From Caulobacter sp. 32-67-35 (GTDB lineage: Bacteria > Pseudomonadota > Alphaproteobacteria > Caulobacterales > Caulobacteraceae): 48,726 nt of DNA. The translations under genes were made by a program, and so were the position numbers. A model generated the notes under the pieces. That model was not told the DNA's origin. It ran no database searches and saw only the letters and a list, made by a program, of their open reading frames with translations. The stretch spans positions 21,395 through 70,120 of the forward strand of contig NCEV01000007.1 of NCBI GenBank assembly GCA_002280875.1, read 5' to 3'. The stretch's first letter is position 1. Each line of letters starts with the position of its first letter. Of this stretch, positions 1-8,398 are shown piece by piece.

Positions 1-325
1 CACCCCTGACAGCCGTCGCTGGTCGCCGGCCGGACGCCCTTCCCGTGCTGTCAGGTGGGAGTGATTATGCGGGCGGTTTCAGCGCCGAGGATTGGCGCGC
101 TCCATTTAGTTTCAAGGCTCTGGTTTTACGGGCCTTTGGGTTTCGAACGCAGATGATCGAGCAGCGCCTATCCCCGTTGTCAGCCCTGGGCGCGCCCTGC
201 CAAGACAGTCTGGCCCCTGCGGCGTTCCATCCCTATCTCCGGCTAGAGCCTCTGCTATGTTGCAGCGTCGAATCTGGATGGTCGATGTCGATCAAGGTTC
301 GACGGGTTTCGGGTCGGAGGTAAGT
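1..325. other. Upstream region of popA, no convincing gene
   Basis: No reading frame here has a credible start, composition or family. The open frame from 45 to 323 looks like a chance GC-rich frame. Visible elements are a 9-bp inverted repeat (5-13 and 47-55), a GANTC site at 270-274 (the target of the CcrM methylase in Caulobacter) and a GGAGG at 316-320 that serves popA. The popA promoter presumably lies here, but I see no clean -35/-10 pair. Confidence 0.5.
5..55. repeat. 9-bp inverted repeat, 33-bp spacer
   Basis: CCTGACAGC at 5-13 and its exact reverse complement at 47-55. The pair could form a weak long-loop hairpin or act as a two-half-site operator. No T-run follows, so it is not a standard terminator. 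A chance occurrence is possible. Confidence 0.35.
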
Positions 326-1651
326 GTGGCGGTAGACGCCCGGATCCTAATCGTGGCGCGCGACGACTTGCGCGCAGGTCCCCTGGCTGAGGGGCTGGAT
401 CGGCTTGGCTGGCGCACGATCACCGCGCGGGGACCCTACGCCGCTCTGGCCGCGCTCGGTGACCTGCCCATTGAAGCCGTGATCGTCGATCTGGCCAGCG
501 CGGGTCCCGACATCCAGTCACTGGCTCGCCGCCTGAAAGCTGCCGTGGCGCCGCGTCGCCTGCCCGTGATCGCTATTGGCGAACTGGACGGCGGACAACA
601 AAGCCAGGCTTTTGACCTGACCCTCTCGCCCCCTCTGCATCCGTCGCAAGCGGCTCTGCGGCTGGAGTCGCTGGTCCGAACGGCCATCGCCGAGGAAGAG
701 TTCGAGCTGCGGCTTGAGACCTTCGGCGAGCGCGGCCGTCGGATGGATCTGCCCGAGCCCCAGCCCTCGCCGTTCCGCATCCTGGCGGTCGGCGAACCGG
801 CGCCGCAGTTCCTGGCCCTGTCCAACGCCCTCAAGCGCAGTGGCGCCGAGGTGGTGGGCGCCTTCACCGCCTACACAGCCTTCGACTACCTGCACGAGCG
901 GGCCTTCGATTCCGTGGTGCTGTGGGCCGGCGACAATCAGCAGGAAGCCCTGTCGATCGCGGCCGGCATGCGCCGCAACACCCGCCTCTTCCACATCCCG
1001 GCCATGCTGTATCTGAAGGCCGAGAGCTATGTGACCATGTCGGAGGCTTTCCATCGGGGCGTTTCCGACGTCGCTTCGCCCGAGACCGCCGAGGTCGAGA
1101 CCGCGCGCCGTGTGATGGAACTGGCCCGCAACTATCGCCGGGGCGAATCCATCCGGGGCGCGTTGGAAAAGGCGCGTAGTTCGGGCCTGATGGACGCCGC
1201 CACGGGTCTCTTCACCCGCGACCTGTTCGCCGCCCATCTGGCGCGTCTGACGGCCGCCGCCCGTGAGCGCTCGCGTCCGCTGTCGATCTGCGTGCTGCGG
1301 GTCGCCGACAAGCCGGAGACCGTCTGGGCCCGTCAGAACGGCTGGCTGGATCGCGCCATTCCCCAGATCGGCTCGATGGTGGGTCGCCTGGTCCGGGTCG
1401 AGGACACCGCCGCGCGCCTGGCGCCAGAGGTCTTCGCCCTGGCCCTGCCCGCCACCAACCAGAACGCCGCCCGCGCCGCCGCCGAGCGCATCGCCGCCGT
1501 CATCGGCTGCACCGCCTTTGACGCCGGCGAGGACCGTGCGCCCTTCGTCTGCGAGTTCGACATCGGTGTCGCCCAGATCGAAGCCGGCGAAGGGGCGGTC
1601 AAGGCCCTCGAACGCGCCGCCGCCCGGGCGCTGCAACGCGAAGCCAGCTGA
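326..1651 (+). CDS. popA: PopA, c-di-GMP effector (REC-REC-degenerate GGDEF)
   Basis: Cyclic-di-GMP-binding adaptor that in Caulobacter localises to the cell pole and helps deliver CtrA to the ClpXP protease at S-phase entry. Two receiver-like domains (about residues 1-120 and 155-275) precede a GGDEF-type domain (about 285-441). The catalytic A-site is degenerate (LAPEVF replaces GGEEF), but the inhibitory I-site RVED is intact five residues upstream. I chose GTG at 326 because GGAGG lies 5 bp ahead. With this start the I-site arginine is residue 357, the number published for C. crescentus PopA. An ATG at 257 in the same frame lacks an SD and adds 23 unrelated residues. Length 441 aa. The next gene follows after 8 bp. 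Confidence 0.9.
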   Translation: MAVDARILIVARDDLRAGPLAEGLDRLGWRTITARGPYAALAALGDLPIEAVIVDLASAGPDIQSLARRLKAAVAPRRLPVIAIGELDGGQQSQAFDLTLSPPLHPSQAALRLESLVRTAIAEEEFELRLETFGERGRRMDLPEPQPSPFRILAVGEPAPQFLALSNALKRSGAEVVGAFTAYTAFDYLHERAFDSVVLWAGDNQQEALSIAAGMRRNTRLFHIPAMLYLKAESYVTMSEAFHRGVSDVASPETAEVETARRVMELARNYRRGESIRGALEKARSSGLMDAATGLFTRDLFAAHLARLTAAARERSRPLSICVLRVADKPETVWARQNGWLDRAIPQIGSMVGRLVRVEDTAARLAPEVFALALPATNQNAARAAAERIAAVIGCTAFDAGEDRAPFVCEFDIGVAQIEAGEGAVKALERAAARALQREAS

Positions 1652-1659
1652 GGCCCCCG

Positions 1660-2298
1660 ATGAGCCAGCCGATGATCGTGGACGTGGTCGCCGACGTTGT
1701 GTGTCCGTGGTGCTATCTGGGCTGGCGACGCGTGAAGGCGGCCGTGGCCCTGCGCCCGGATATCGAGGCCAAGCTGGTCTGGCGGCCCTATCAGCTGGAC
1801 CCGACGATTTCCGAGCAAGGCGTTGATCGCAAAGCCTATATGGCGGCCAAGTTCAAGGACTCGGAACGGCTGCGAGCGGTGCACGACGCTCTGGTCACGG
1901 GCGGCGCCGATGACGGGATCACCTTCAACTTCGACATCATCGAAAAGTCGCCCAACACCAACGCCGCGCACCGACTGATCCGCTGGGCGCTGACCGCCGG
2001 CGTCCAGGACGCCGTGGTTGAGGCGCTGTTCGCGGCCTACTTCACACAAGGTCGCGACATCGGCGATCCCATGGTGCTGGCCGATATCGCCGAGGCGGCG
2101 GGCATGGAGCGCCTGGTCGTGCTGCAACTGCTGTCCGAAGGCGCCGACAAGGAGTCGGTGACCCGCGAGCACTCCATGGCGGTGCAGGGCGGCGTCACCG
2201 GCGTGCCCTATGTGATCTTCGGCGGCAAGGTCGCGGTCGTCGGGGCGGAATCGCCTGAACGGATCGCCGAGGCCATCGATCAGGCTCTGAGCGCCTAG
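1660..2298 (+). CDS. DsbA-family (FrnE-like) thioredoxin-fold oxidoreductase
   Basis: A 212-aa soluble protein of the DsbA/FrnE/2-hydroxychromene-2-carboxylate isomerase-like family. The CPWC redox motif is at residues 15-18, after the first beta strand, followed by the helical insertion (about 60-160). The cis-proline loop GVPYVIF and the C-terminal strand/helix come near residue 185. No signal peptide is visible, so a cytoplasmic thiol-disulfide role is likely; the substrate is unknown. Its GAGG ribosome site overlaps the popA stop codon, so the two are probably cotranscribed. Its TAG stop lies in a CTAG palindrome that is also the stop of the convergent gene. Confidence 0.85.
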   Translation: MSQPMIVDVVADVVCPWCYLGWRRVKAAVALRPDIEAKLVWRPYQLDPTISEQGVDRKAYMAAKFKDSERLRAVHDALVTGGADDGITFNFDIIEKSPNTNAAHRLIRWALTAGVQDAVVEALFAAYFTQGRDIGDPMVLADIAEAAGMERLVVLQLLSEGADKESVTREHSMAVQGGVTGVPYVIFGGKVAVVGAESPERIAEAIDQALSA

Positions 2299-3056
2299 GG
2301 CAGCTTGCCCTCATCGGCCAACATCCTGGCCGCAGCATCGAATCCGGCCCACGCGGCGCCCGCCAGGGCCGCGCCGACGCTGACCCGACGCACGCCGACA
2401 TCCGCCAGCGGCGCGACCGACTGGCCGGGCCAGGCCATCAGGACGTTCACGGGCCTCGGAGCCACCGCCTTGACGATCTCCGCGACGGCGGCGATGTCGA
2501 TCACCCCGGGCGCGTACAGGCAGTCAGCGCCGGCCTCGGCATAGGCGACAAGACGGTCGATGGTCGGCGACAGATCCTTGCGACCGATCAGGAAGCCTTC
2601 CGTTCGCCCGACCAGGATCACGTCCGCGCCGCTGGCGTCGATGGCGGCCCGGGCGGCCTTGATCCGCTCCACCGCGACTGAAGTCTCGTAAAGCTCACGT
2701 CCGACGCGATCCTCGATGGACAGACCCGCGACGCCCGTCTCGACGGCGAGCCGCACACTTTCGGTGACGCCTTCAGCGGTGTCGGCGAAGCCCGCTTCGA
2801 AGTCGGCGTTCACCGGGAGGTCGGTGGCCGCGCAGAGCATGCGCAGGTGGTCCAGCACCTGCTCGCGGGTCAGGCCGCCATCGTCCTGGCCCAGCGCCCA
2901 TGCCGCGCCGGCGCTGGTCGAGGCCAAGGCCTTGAAGCCGAGCTTTTGCAAGCGCTTGGCGCTTCCGGCGTCCCAGGGGTTGGGCAGGGTGAAGCAGCCA
3001 TCGGCATGCAGGTCGCGAAAGGCGGCGCGGCGGGCGGCGAGATCGGTCGACGACAT
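2295..3056 (-). CDS. Isocitrate lyase/PEP mutase family protein
   Basis: A 253-aa TIM-barrel enzyme of the ICL/PEP phosphonomutase superfamily (oxaloacetate decarboxylase/carboxyvinyl-phosphonate phosphorylmutase-like). Recognisable elements are the N-terminal LPNPWDAGSA loop, the metal-binding DFEAGF motif near residue 85, GLSIEDR near 114 and VGRTEGF near 150. It lacks the longer lid of true isocitrate lyase, and the substrate cannot be assigned. ATG at 3056 is preceded by GGAGG at 5 bp. It is convergent with the FrnE-like gene, overlapping it by 4 bp, and lies 60 bp downstream of comEC on the same strand. Confidence 0.85.
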   Translation of the reverse strand: MSSTDLAARRAAFRDLHADGCFTLPNPWDAGSAKRLQKLGFKALASTSAGAAWALGQDDGGLTREQVLDHLRMLCAATDLPVNADFEAGFADTAEGVTESVRLAVETGVAGLSIEDRVGRELYETSVAVERIKAARAAIDASGADVILVGRTEGFLIGRKDLSPTIDRLVAYAEAGADCLYAPGVIDIAAVAEIVKAVAPRPVNVLMAWPGQSVAPLADVGVRRVSVGAALAGAAWAGFDAAARMLADEGKLP

Positions 3057-3116
3057 GGAATCCTCCGAGTTTCGCCAGAGATAGCGGCTGGTCGTGACAG
3101 TAAGTGGCAGCAGCTG

Positions 3117-5186
3117 TCAGCGCGGCGCGGACCATGGCCGTCGTCCGCGCAGTGGCTGAGCCCATACAATCCACCAGGTCTCGTCGCGGCGATAGAGTTC
3201 GGCCGCGCCGCCCCGGGCGAAGTCCTCTCCGGTCAGCACAATGCGATCCGAACAACCGGCGGGCGTGACGCTCGCAAAGCCTCCCCGCAGGACGACGATC
3301 TCGGCGCCTGCGCACAGCTCGCCGAGCGCTGGCTCCGGGAGATCCTTGCGGCTCCACGACAGGGCCATGGCGACCGGCGCTGTAGCTTCCGGCCGACAGG
3401 CATAGCCCGAACAGGCGAAGCCTCGTGTCTCGCCAATCACCAGTCCGCGTCGTCGCGCCCAGAGTTCGGCGCCGAAGCGCCGGTTGTCGGGTCGCAGGAG
3501 AATTGCTTCACCGCCGTGTCGAACAGCGGCCGTCGCGCCGTCAGAGGCGATCCAGACATCCGGCGCCGTCGGCCGAGGCCAGAGGGCGACGGCCATGGCA
3601 AGAGGCGCGCCCAGCCAACGCAGGCGGCCGCTCCAAAGGCACAGCATCATCAGGCCAAGGAAGGCGACCACCAGCGTAAACGGCGGACCGCTGGCGATCA
3701 CGGCCTGTCCGCCAAGCGCTTCGAACTTCCGGGCCACGGAGACCATCGCCTTGACGCCCCATCCGGCGATCCGCAGGAAGGGCTCGCCCCAGCCCACGCT
3801 CTCCAGCGCCGTGCCGATGGCCAGGAAGGGCATGATCACGAAGGATGACAGCGGGGCCACGATCAGATTGGCCGGCAAGCCCCAGATGGCGACGCGGTTG
3901 AAATGCTGCATGGCGAAAGGACCGGTCGCCAGGCCCGCAACGAAGCTTGCGCCGACACTGACGGCAAGCCAGGCGCCGACCGCCTGGATCGCGCGGATCA
4001 GCCAGGGCACCGAGATCTCGCGCATCGGCCTTGGCCAGGCTTCGGCCAGGGCGATCAGGGCTGCGGTGGCCGCGAAGGACATTTGAAATCCCGGCGCGCC
4101 GGCGGCCTCGGGCTGACGCGCCAGGATGATCAACGCGGCCAGGGCCAGGCCGTGCAGTGTCACCGCTTGCCGGTCGAACAAAATGGCCGCGAAGGCCACG
4201 CTGGCGGTGATGGCCGCGCGCTCGGCCGGCGGCGGCGCGCCGGAGATCACCAGATAGATGGCCACCGCGACCAGGCCGGTCACCGCGGCGATCTTCTTGC
4301 CCGGCGCACGCAGGGCCATCCAGGGCCAGGCCGCGATCACAAGACGGGTCACGCCAAAGACGAAGCCGCCCACGATGGCCATGTGCAGGCCCGAGATCGA
4401 CAGGATATGCGCCAGACCCGAGGCGCGCATGGCTTCGGTCTGTTCCGGCGTGATCCAGGCCTCGTGGCCGGTGACCATGGCCGCACCGATACCGCCGCTT
4501 TCCGGGCCCATATGGGCGACGAGCCGCTCGGCCAGACGCCAGCGAAAGGCGTTGACGGCCATCGTGACCCGCAGTCGCCACGGCGGCGGCTCCAGCTCTG
4601 TGAGACTGATGTCGCCCAGCGAAAACCCGACGGCCCCGACCGCGTTGAACCAGGCGTCGCGGGCGAAGTCGTACGAACCTGGCGCGGCCGGCGGCGGCGG
4701 CGGTCCCAGAATCGCCCGAAACCGCACGGCGTCGCCCGGCTCGACCCGATCGATGGCGTCGATGGTCACCCGGACCCGTTTGGGTGTGGCCTCCGGCGCG
4801 AGACCACCGATGGCGACGGGCGCGATGAGCAGTCGAGGTCCGCCCGCGCCCGGACTGACGACATCGACCACGAAGCCCTCCAGGCGGCGCGGCGCGCGTT
4901 CCCCGTCAATGACGGGCGCGGCGACCCGATCGCTGCGGATCTTCGCCGCCAACCCACCGGCCATCATGAAGGCAAGCAGGGCAGCCAGAACGATCAGGAT
5001 TCGCGGTGAAGCGCGCGATAGCCACCACAGGGCCACCCCACTCCCGGCCAGGAGCACCAGGAGCGTCAGCGGGGGCTCGACTGGCGCTTCAAGATAGCCG
5101 GCCGCGCCCAACCCGAACCAGACCGGACTCCACAGGACCCAGCGATCCAGATTGGCGCTCGTCTCATCGCGGATGACGCGGAACAT
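3117..5186 (-). CDS. comEC: ComEC/Rec2-family DNA-uptake channel protein
   Basis: Polytopic inner-membrane protein of the ComEC/Rec2 family, thought to carry transforming DNA across the inner membrane. A DUF4131-like N-terminal part with three or four membrane segments is followed by the Competence domain, marked by GHEAWI and LSISGLHMAI near the middle. Many hydrophobic helices follow to about residue 530. The C-terminal ~150 residues do not contain the HxHxDH metallo-beta-lactamase motif of Gram-positive ComEC. The open frame continues upstream to 5555, but that part overlaps gltX. The first ATG outside gltX is at 5186 (689 aa, weak SD), so the start is tentative. It is divergent from gltX. 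Confidence 0.85.
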   Translation of the reverse strand: MFRVIRDETSANLDRWVLWSPVWFGLGAAGYLEAPVEPPLTLLVLLAGSGVALWWLSRASPRILIVLAALLAFMMAGGLAAKIRSDRVAAPVIDGERAPRRLEGFVVDVVSPGAGGPRLLIAPVAIGGLAPEATPKRVRVTIDAIDRVEPGDAVRFRAILGPPPPPAAPGSYDFARDAWFNAVGAVGFSLGDISLTELEPPPWRLRVTMAVNAFRWRLAERLVAHMGPESGGIGAAMVTGHEAWITPEQTEAMRASGLAHILSISGLHMAIVGGFVFGVTRLVIAAWPWMALRAPGKKIAAVTGLVAVAIYLVISGAPPPAERAAITASVAFAAILFDRQAVTLHGLALAALIILARQPEAAGAPGFQMSFAATAALIALAEAWPRPMREISVPWLIRAIQAVGAWLAVSVGASFVAGLATGPFAMQHFNRVAIWGLPANLIVAPLSSFVIMPFLAIGTALESVGWGEPFLRIAGWGVKAMVSVARKFEALGGQAVIASGPPFTLVVAFLGLMMLCLWSGRLRWLGAPLAMAVALWPRPTAPDVWIASDGATAAVRHGGEAILLRPDNRRFGAELWARRRGLVIGETRGFACSGYACRPEATAPVAMALSWSRKDLPEPALGELCAGAEIVVLRGGFASVTPAGCSDRIVLTGEDFARGGAAELYRRDETWWIVWAQPLRGRRPWSAPR

Positions 5187-5301
5187 CGCCGCCGGGCTAG
5201 GCCACGCGCGAACCGCCGTGCTAAGACGCGCGACCCAAGCCGCGCCTCGGCGCGCGATCCCGGCCGTCTCGGCGGCGTCCTGCCTTTCAGCATTGAGTTC
5301 G
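5187..5301. promoter_or_regulatory. Divergent comEC/gltX intergenic region
   Basis: This 115-bp gap between two divergent starts must contain at least the gltX promoter. No consensus -35/-10 stands out; GCTAAGAC at 5219-5226 weakly resembles the Caulobacter housekeeping -10. No SOS box (GTTC-N7-GTTC) is present. The exact limits depend on the true comEC start. Confidence 0.35.
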
Positions 5302-6723
5302 ATGTCGAACCCCTCCTCCACCGACCGCGCCGTGGTCACCCGCTTCGCCCCCTCGCCCACCGGCTTCCTGCATATCGGCGGCGCGCGCACAGCGCTGTTC
5401 AACTGGTTATATGCACGCCATACGGGTGGAAAGTTTCTTCTTCGCGTCGAAGACACCGATCGTGAGCGCTCGACCGAAGCCGCCGTCGCCGCGATCTTCG
5501 AGGGTCTGGACTGGCTAGGCCTGACCTCGGACGAGGAGCCGGTGTTCCAGCACACCCGCGCGCCGCGTCACGTCGAGGTGGTGGAGCAACTGCTGGAGCG
5601 CGGCCGCGCCTATCGCTGCTGGATGACCGTCGAGGAACTGGAGGTCGCCCGCGAAAAGGCCCGCGCCGAAGGCCACGCCATTCGCTCGCCCTGGCGCGAC
5701 GCCCCGCCGCCAGCTGACCCGTCGGCGCCGCACGTGATCCGCTTCAAGGGCCCGGCCGAGGGCGAGACCCTGGTCGATGACCTGGTCAAGGGTCCCGTGA
5801 CCTTCAAGAACACCGATCTGGACGATCTCGTCCTGCTGCGCGCCGACGGCGCGCCGACCTACAACCTCGCGGTGGTGGTCGATGACCACGACATGGGCGT
5901 CACCCACGTGATCCGGGGCGACGACCACCTCAACAACGCCGCCCGCCAGACCCTGATCTATCAGGCGATGGACTGGGACCTGCCGGCCTTCGCCCACATC
6001 CCGCTGATCCACGGCCCCGACGGCGCCAAGCTGTCCAAGCGCCACGGCGCCCAGGCCGTCGGCGAGTTCGCCGACATGGGCTACATCCCCGAGGGCCTGC
6101 GCAACTATCTGGCGCGCCTGGGCTGGGGCCATGGCGATGACGAGGTCTTCAACGACGATCAGGCCGTCGAATGGTTCGACGTCAAGGACGTGGTCAAGGC
6201 CCCTGCCCGCCTGGACTGGGCCAAGCTCAACCACATCAACAGCCAGCACCTGCGCCTGGCCGACGACGCTCGCCTGGCCGACCTGGTGATGAAGGCTCTG
6301 CTCGCCCAGGGCGCGACTCTGCCAGCCGACGCGGCGGCACGCCTGCTGGCGGTCGTGCCGCAGGTCAAGGAAGGCGCCAAGACCATCCTGGAACTGGCCG
6401 AACATTGCGCGTTCGCGCTGAAAATCCGGCCGTTCGCGCTGGAGGAAAAAACCGCCAAGCAGCTCAATGAGGAGACCGTCGAGCGTCTGCGCCGGCTGCG
6501 TGATCGACTGGCCCAGACCCCCGCCTGGGAGGTCGAAGAGCTGGGAACGCTGTTGAAATCCTTCGCGGAATCCGAGGGCGTCGGCTTTGGCAAGTTCGGC
6601 CCGTCGCTGCGCGGTATCCTGACGGGCGGCGCCCAGGCGCCAGACCTGAACAAGATCATGGCCGCCATCGGTCGCGAGGAGAGCCTCGGCCGGCTTGACG
6701 ACGCGCTAGCTACGCGCGCATGA
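5302..6723 (+). CDS. gltX: Glutamyl-tRNA synthetase
   Basis: Class I aminoacyl-tRNA synthetase charging tRNA-Glu, 473 aa. The HIGH signature appears as LHIGG (residues 23-27) inside the conserved FAPSPTG context. The KMSKS signature appears as KLSKR near residue 243. The C-terminal anticodon-binding helical domain ends at about residue 470. ATG at 5302 was chosen because the family's usual N-terminus starts about ten residues before RFAPSPTG. The in-frame codons back to 5152 overlap comEC and are not conserved-looking. gltA follows 67 bp downstream. Confidence 0.95.
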   Translation: MSNPSSTDRAVVTRFAPSPTGFLHIGGARTALFNWLYARHTGGKFLLRVEDTDRERSTEAAVAAIFEGLDWLGLTSDEEPVFQHTRAPRHVEVVEQLLERGRAYRCWMTVEELEVAREKARAEGHAIRSPWRDAPPPADPSAPHVIRFKGPAEGETLVDDLVKGPVTFKNTDLDDLVLLRADGAPTYNLAVVVDDHDMGVTHVIRGDDHLNNAARQTLIYQAMDWDLPAFAHIPLIHGPDGAKLSKRHGAQAVGEFADMGYIPEGLRNYLARLGWGHGDDEVFNDDQAVEWFDVKDVVKAPARLDWAKLNHINSQHLRLADDARLADLVMKALLAQGATLPADAAARLLAVVPQVKEGAKTILELAEHCAFALKIRPFALEEKTAKQLNEETVERLRRLRDRLAQTPAWEVEELGTLLKSFAESEGVGFGKFGPSLRGILTGGAQAPDLNKIMAAIGREESLGRLDDALATRA

Positions 6724-6790
6724 GGCGCCTATAACGCAACCGCGAAATGAAACTTGGACTATACGTTCCATCCATGAAGGGGTCTCCCGC

Positions 6791-8071
6791 ATGACCGATA
6801 AAGCCACACTGACGATCGGCGACAAGAGCTACGATCTGCCGATCCTCAAGGGCAGCACGGGTCCGGACGTCGTCGACGTCCGCAAGTTCTACGGCGACAG
6901 CGACCACTTCACGTTTGATCCGGGCTTCACCTCGACCGCGTCCTGCGAAAGCAAGATCACCTATATCGACGGCGACGCCGGTGTTTTGCTGCACCGCGGC
7001 TATCCGATCGACCAGCTGGCCGAAAAGTCCTCGTTCCTGGAAGTCTGCCATCTGCTGCTGAACGGCGAGCTGCCCACGGCCGATGAATTTGCCAAGTTCG
7101 AGCACAACATCACCTACCACACGATGTTGCACGCCCAGTTCGACACCTTCTTCCAGGGCTTCCGCCGCGACGCCCACCCGATGGCGATCATGACCGGCGC
7201 CGTCGGCGCCCTGTCGGCCTTCTATGCCGACAGCCTGAACGTCGATGATCCCAAGCAACGCGAGATCAGCGCCCATCGCCTGATCGCCAAGATGCCCACG
7301 ATCGCCGCACGCGCCTTCCAGTACAGCGTCGGCCGTCCGTTCGTGACGCCGCGCAACGAGCTGAGCTATTCGGAAAACTTCCTGCGCATGTGCTTCTCGG
7401 TGCCGGCCGAGGACTGGGTTCCCAACCCCGTCCTGACGCGCGCCATGGACCGCATCTTCATCCTGCACGCCGATCACGAGCAGAACGCCTCGACCTCGAC
7501 CGTCCGCCTGGCCGGCTCGTCGGGCGCTCACCCGTTCGCCTGTATCGCCGCCGGCATCGCCTGCCTGTGGGGTCCGTCGCATGGCGGCGCCAACCAGGAA
7601 GCCCTCGAGATGCTCGAGGAAATCGGCACGGTCGAGAACATCCCAGCCTATGTGCAGGGCGTGAAGGACAAGAAGTACAAGCTGATGGGCTTTGGCCACC
7701 GCGTGTACAAGAACTTCGACCCCCGCGCCAAGGTCATGCAGAAGACCTGCTACGAAGTGCTTGAGCAGCTGGGCATCAACGACCCGCTGCTGCAGGTGGC
7801 CATGGAGCTGGAAAAGGTCGCCCTCAGCGATCCTTACTTCATCGACCGCAAGCTCTATCCGAACATCGACTTCTATTCGGGCATCACCCTGCGCGCGATG
7901 GGCTTCCCGACCAACATGTTCACCGTGCTGTTCGCCCTGGCCCGCACCGTTGGCTGGATCAGCCAGTGGAAGGAAATGTTCGAGGATCCCACCCGCAAGA
8001 TCGGCCGCCCGCGCCAGCTTTATACGGGTGCGACGCAACGCGACTACCTGCCGCTCGAAAAGCGCGGCTAA
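6791..8071 (+). CDS. gltA: Citrate synthase
   Basis: Condenses oxaloacetate and acetyl-CoA to citrate, the entry step of the TCA cycle. The 426-aa length matches Gram-negative citrate synthases. The active-site histidine regions are [11 protein letters not shown] and [13 protein letters not shown], and the catalytic aspartate lies in [12 protein letters not shown]. The C-terminal signature around RPRQLYTG is intact. ATG at 6791 has an AAGGGG SD 8 bp upstream. A strong intrinsic terminator starts 22 bp after the stop, so transcription ends here. Confidence 0.97.
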   Translation: MTDKATLTIGDKSYDLPILKGSTGPDVVDVRKFYGDSDHFTFDPGFTSTASCESKITYIDGDAGVLLHRGYPIDQLAEKSSFLEVCHLLLNGELPTADEFAKFEHNITYHTMLHAQFDTFFQGFRRDAHPMAIMTGAVGALSAFYADSLNVDDPKQREISAHRLIAKMPTIAARAFQYSVGRPFVTPRNELSYSENFLRMCFSVPAEDWVPNPVLTRAMDRIFILHADHEQNASTSTVRLAGSSGAHPFACIAAGIACLWGPSHGGANQEALEMLEEIGTVENIPAYVQGVKDKKYKLMGFGHRVYKNFDPRAKVMQKTCYEVLEQLGINDPLLQVAMELEKVALSDPYFIDRKLYPNIDFYSGITLRAMGFPTNMFTVLFALARTVGWISQWKEMFEDPTRKIGRPRQLYTGATQRDYLPLEKRG

Positions 8072-8093
8072 AGATCGATCCGAAAGGATCTGG

Positions 8094-8122
8094 AAAAGCC
8101 CCGTCGCAGGACGGGGCTTTTT
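8094..8122. terminator. Bidirectional intrinsic terminator, gltA / FlhB-like gene
   Basis: A perfect GC-rich stem, GCCCCGTC at 8098-8105 with GACGGGGC at 8110-8117 and a 4-nt loop. It is flanked by AAAA on the left and TTTTT on the right, so it reads as a Rho-independent terminator on both strands. It sits between the convergent gltA (stop at 8071) and the FlhB-like gene (stop at 8132). Confidence 0.9.
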
Positions 8123-8131
8123 CTTTGCCGG

Positions 8132-8398
8132 CTACGGCTTGAGCAGAAAACTGAGGATCTCGGCGATCGCGCGATAGAGAGCCTCGGGGATTTCCTCGTC
8201 GATCTCGATGGTCGACAGGGCCTGGGCCAGGGCCGGGTTCTCCTCAATGGGAACGCCGTGTTCGCGCGCCGTCTCGACGATCTTGTCGCCAAGCCAGCCC
8301 TGGCCGGACGCCACGACCTTGGGCGCATCGACGCCTTCGTAGAATAGGGCGACCGCGATCGTGCCGCGGCCCCGCACGCCACCGATCGACCCGGTCAT
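8132..8398 (-). CDS. FlhB C-terminal-domain paralogue (EscU/YscU/FlhB family)
   Basis: An 88-aa protein corresponding only to the cytosolic C-terminal domain of the flagellar export switch FlhB. It keeps the family pattern: AVALFYEGVDAPKVVASGQG, VPIEENPALAQAL and the EIPEALYRAIAEIL end. It lacks the membrane domain and the NPTH autocleavage motif. Its ATG overlaps the TGA of the FliK-like gene (ATGA), so the two are translationally coupled. No other flagellar genes are in the window. A role in substrate switching or regulation of type III export is plausible but inferred from the family only. Confidence 0.85.
   Translation of the reverse strand: MTGSIGGVRGRGTIAVALFYEGVDAPKVVASGQGWLGDKIVETAREHGVPIEENPALAQALSTIEIDEEIPEALYRAIAEILSFLLKP

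Noticed and set aside
5187-5555. N-terminal extension of comEC overlapping gltX
   Set aside because: The added residues are the antisense of the conserved gltX N-terminus and resemble nothing in ComEC.
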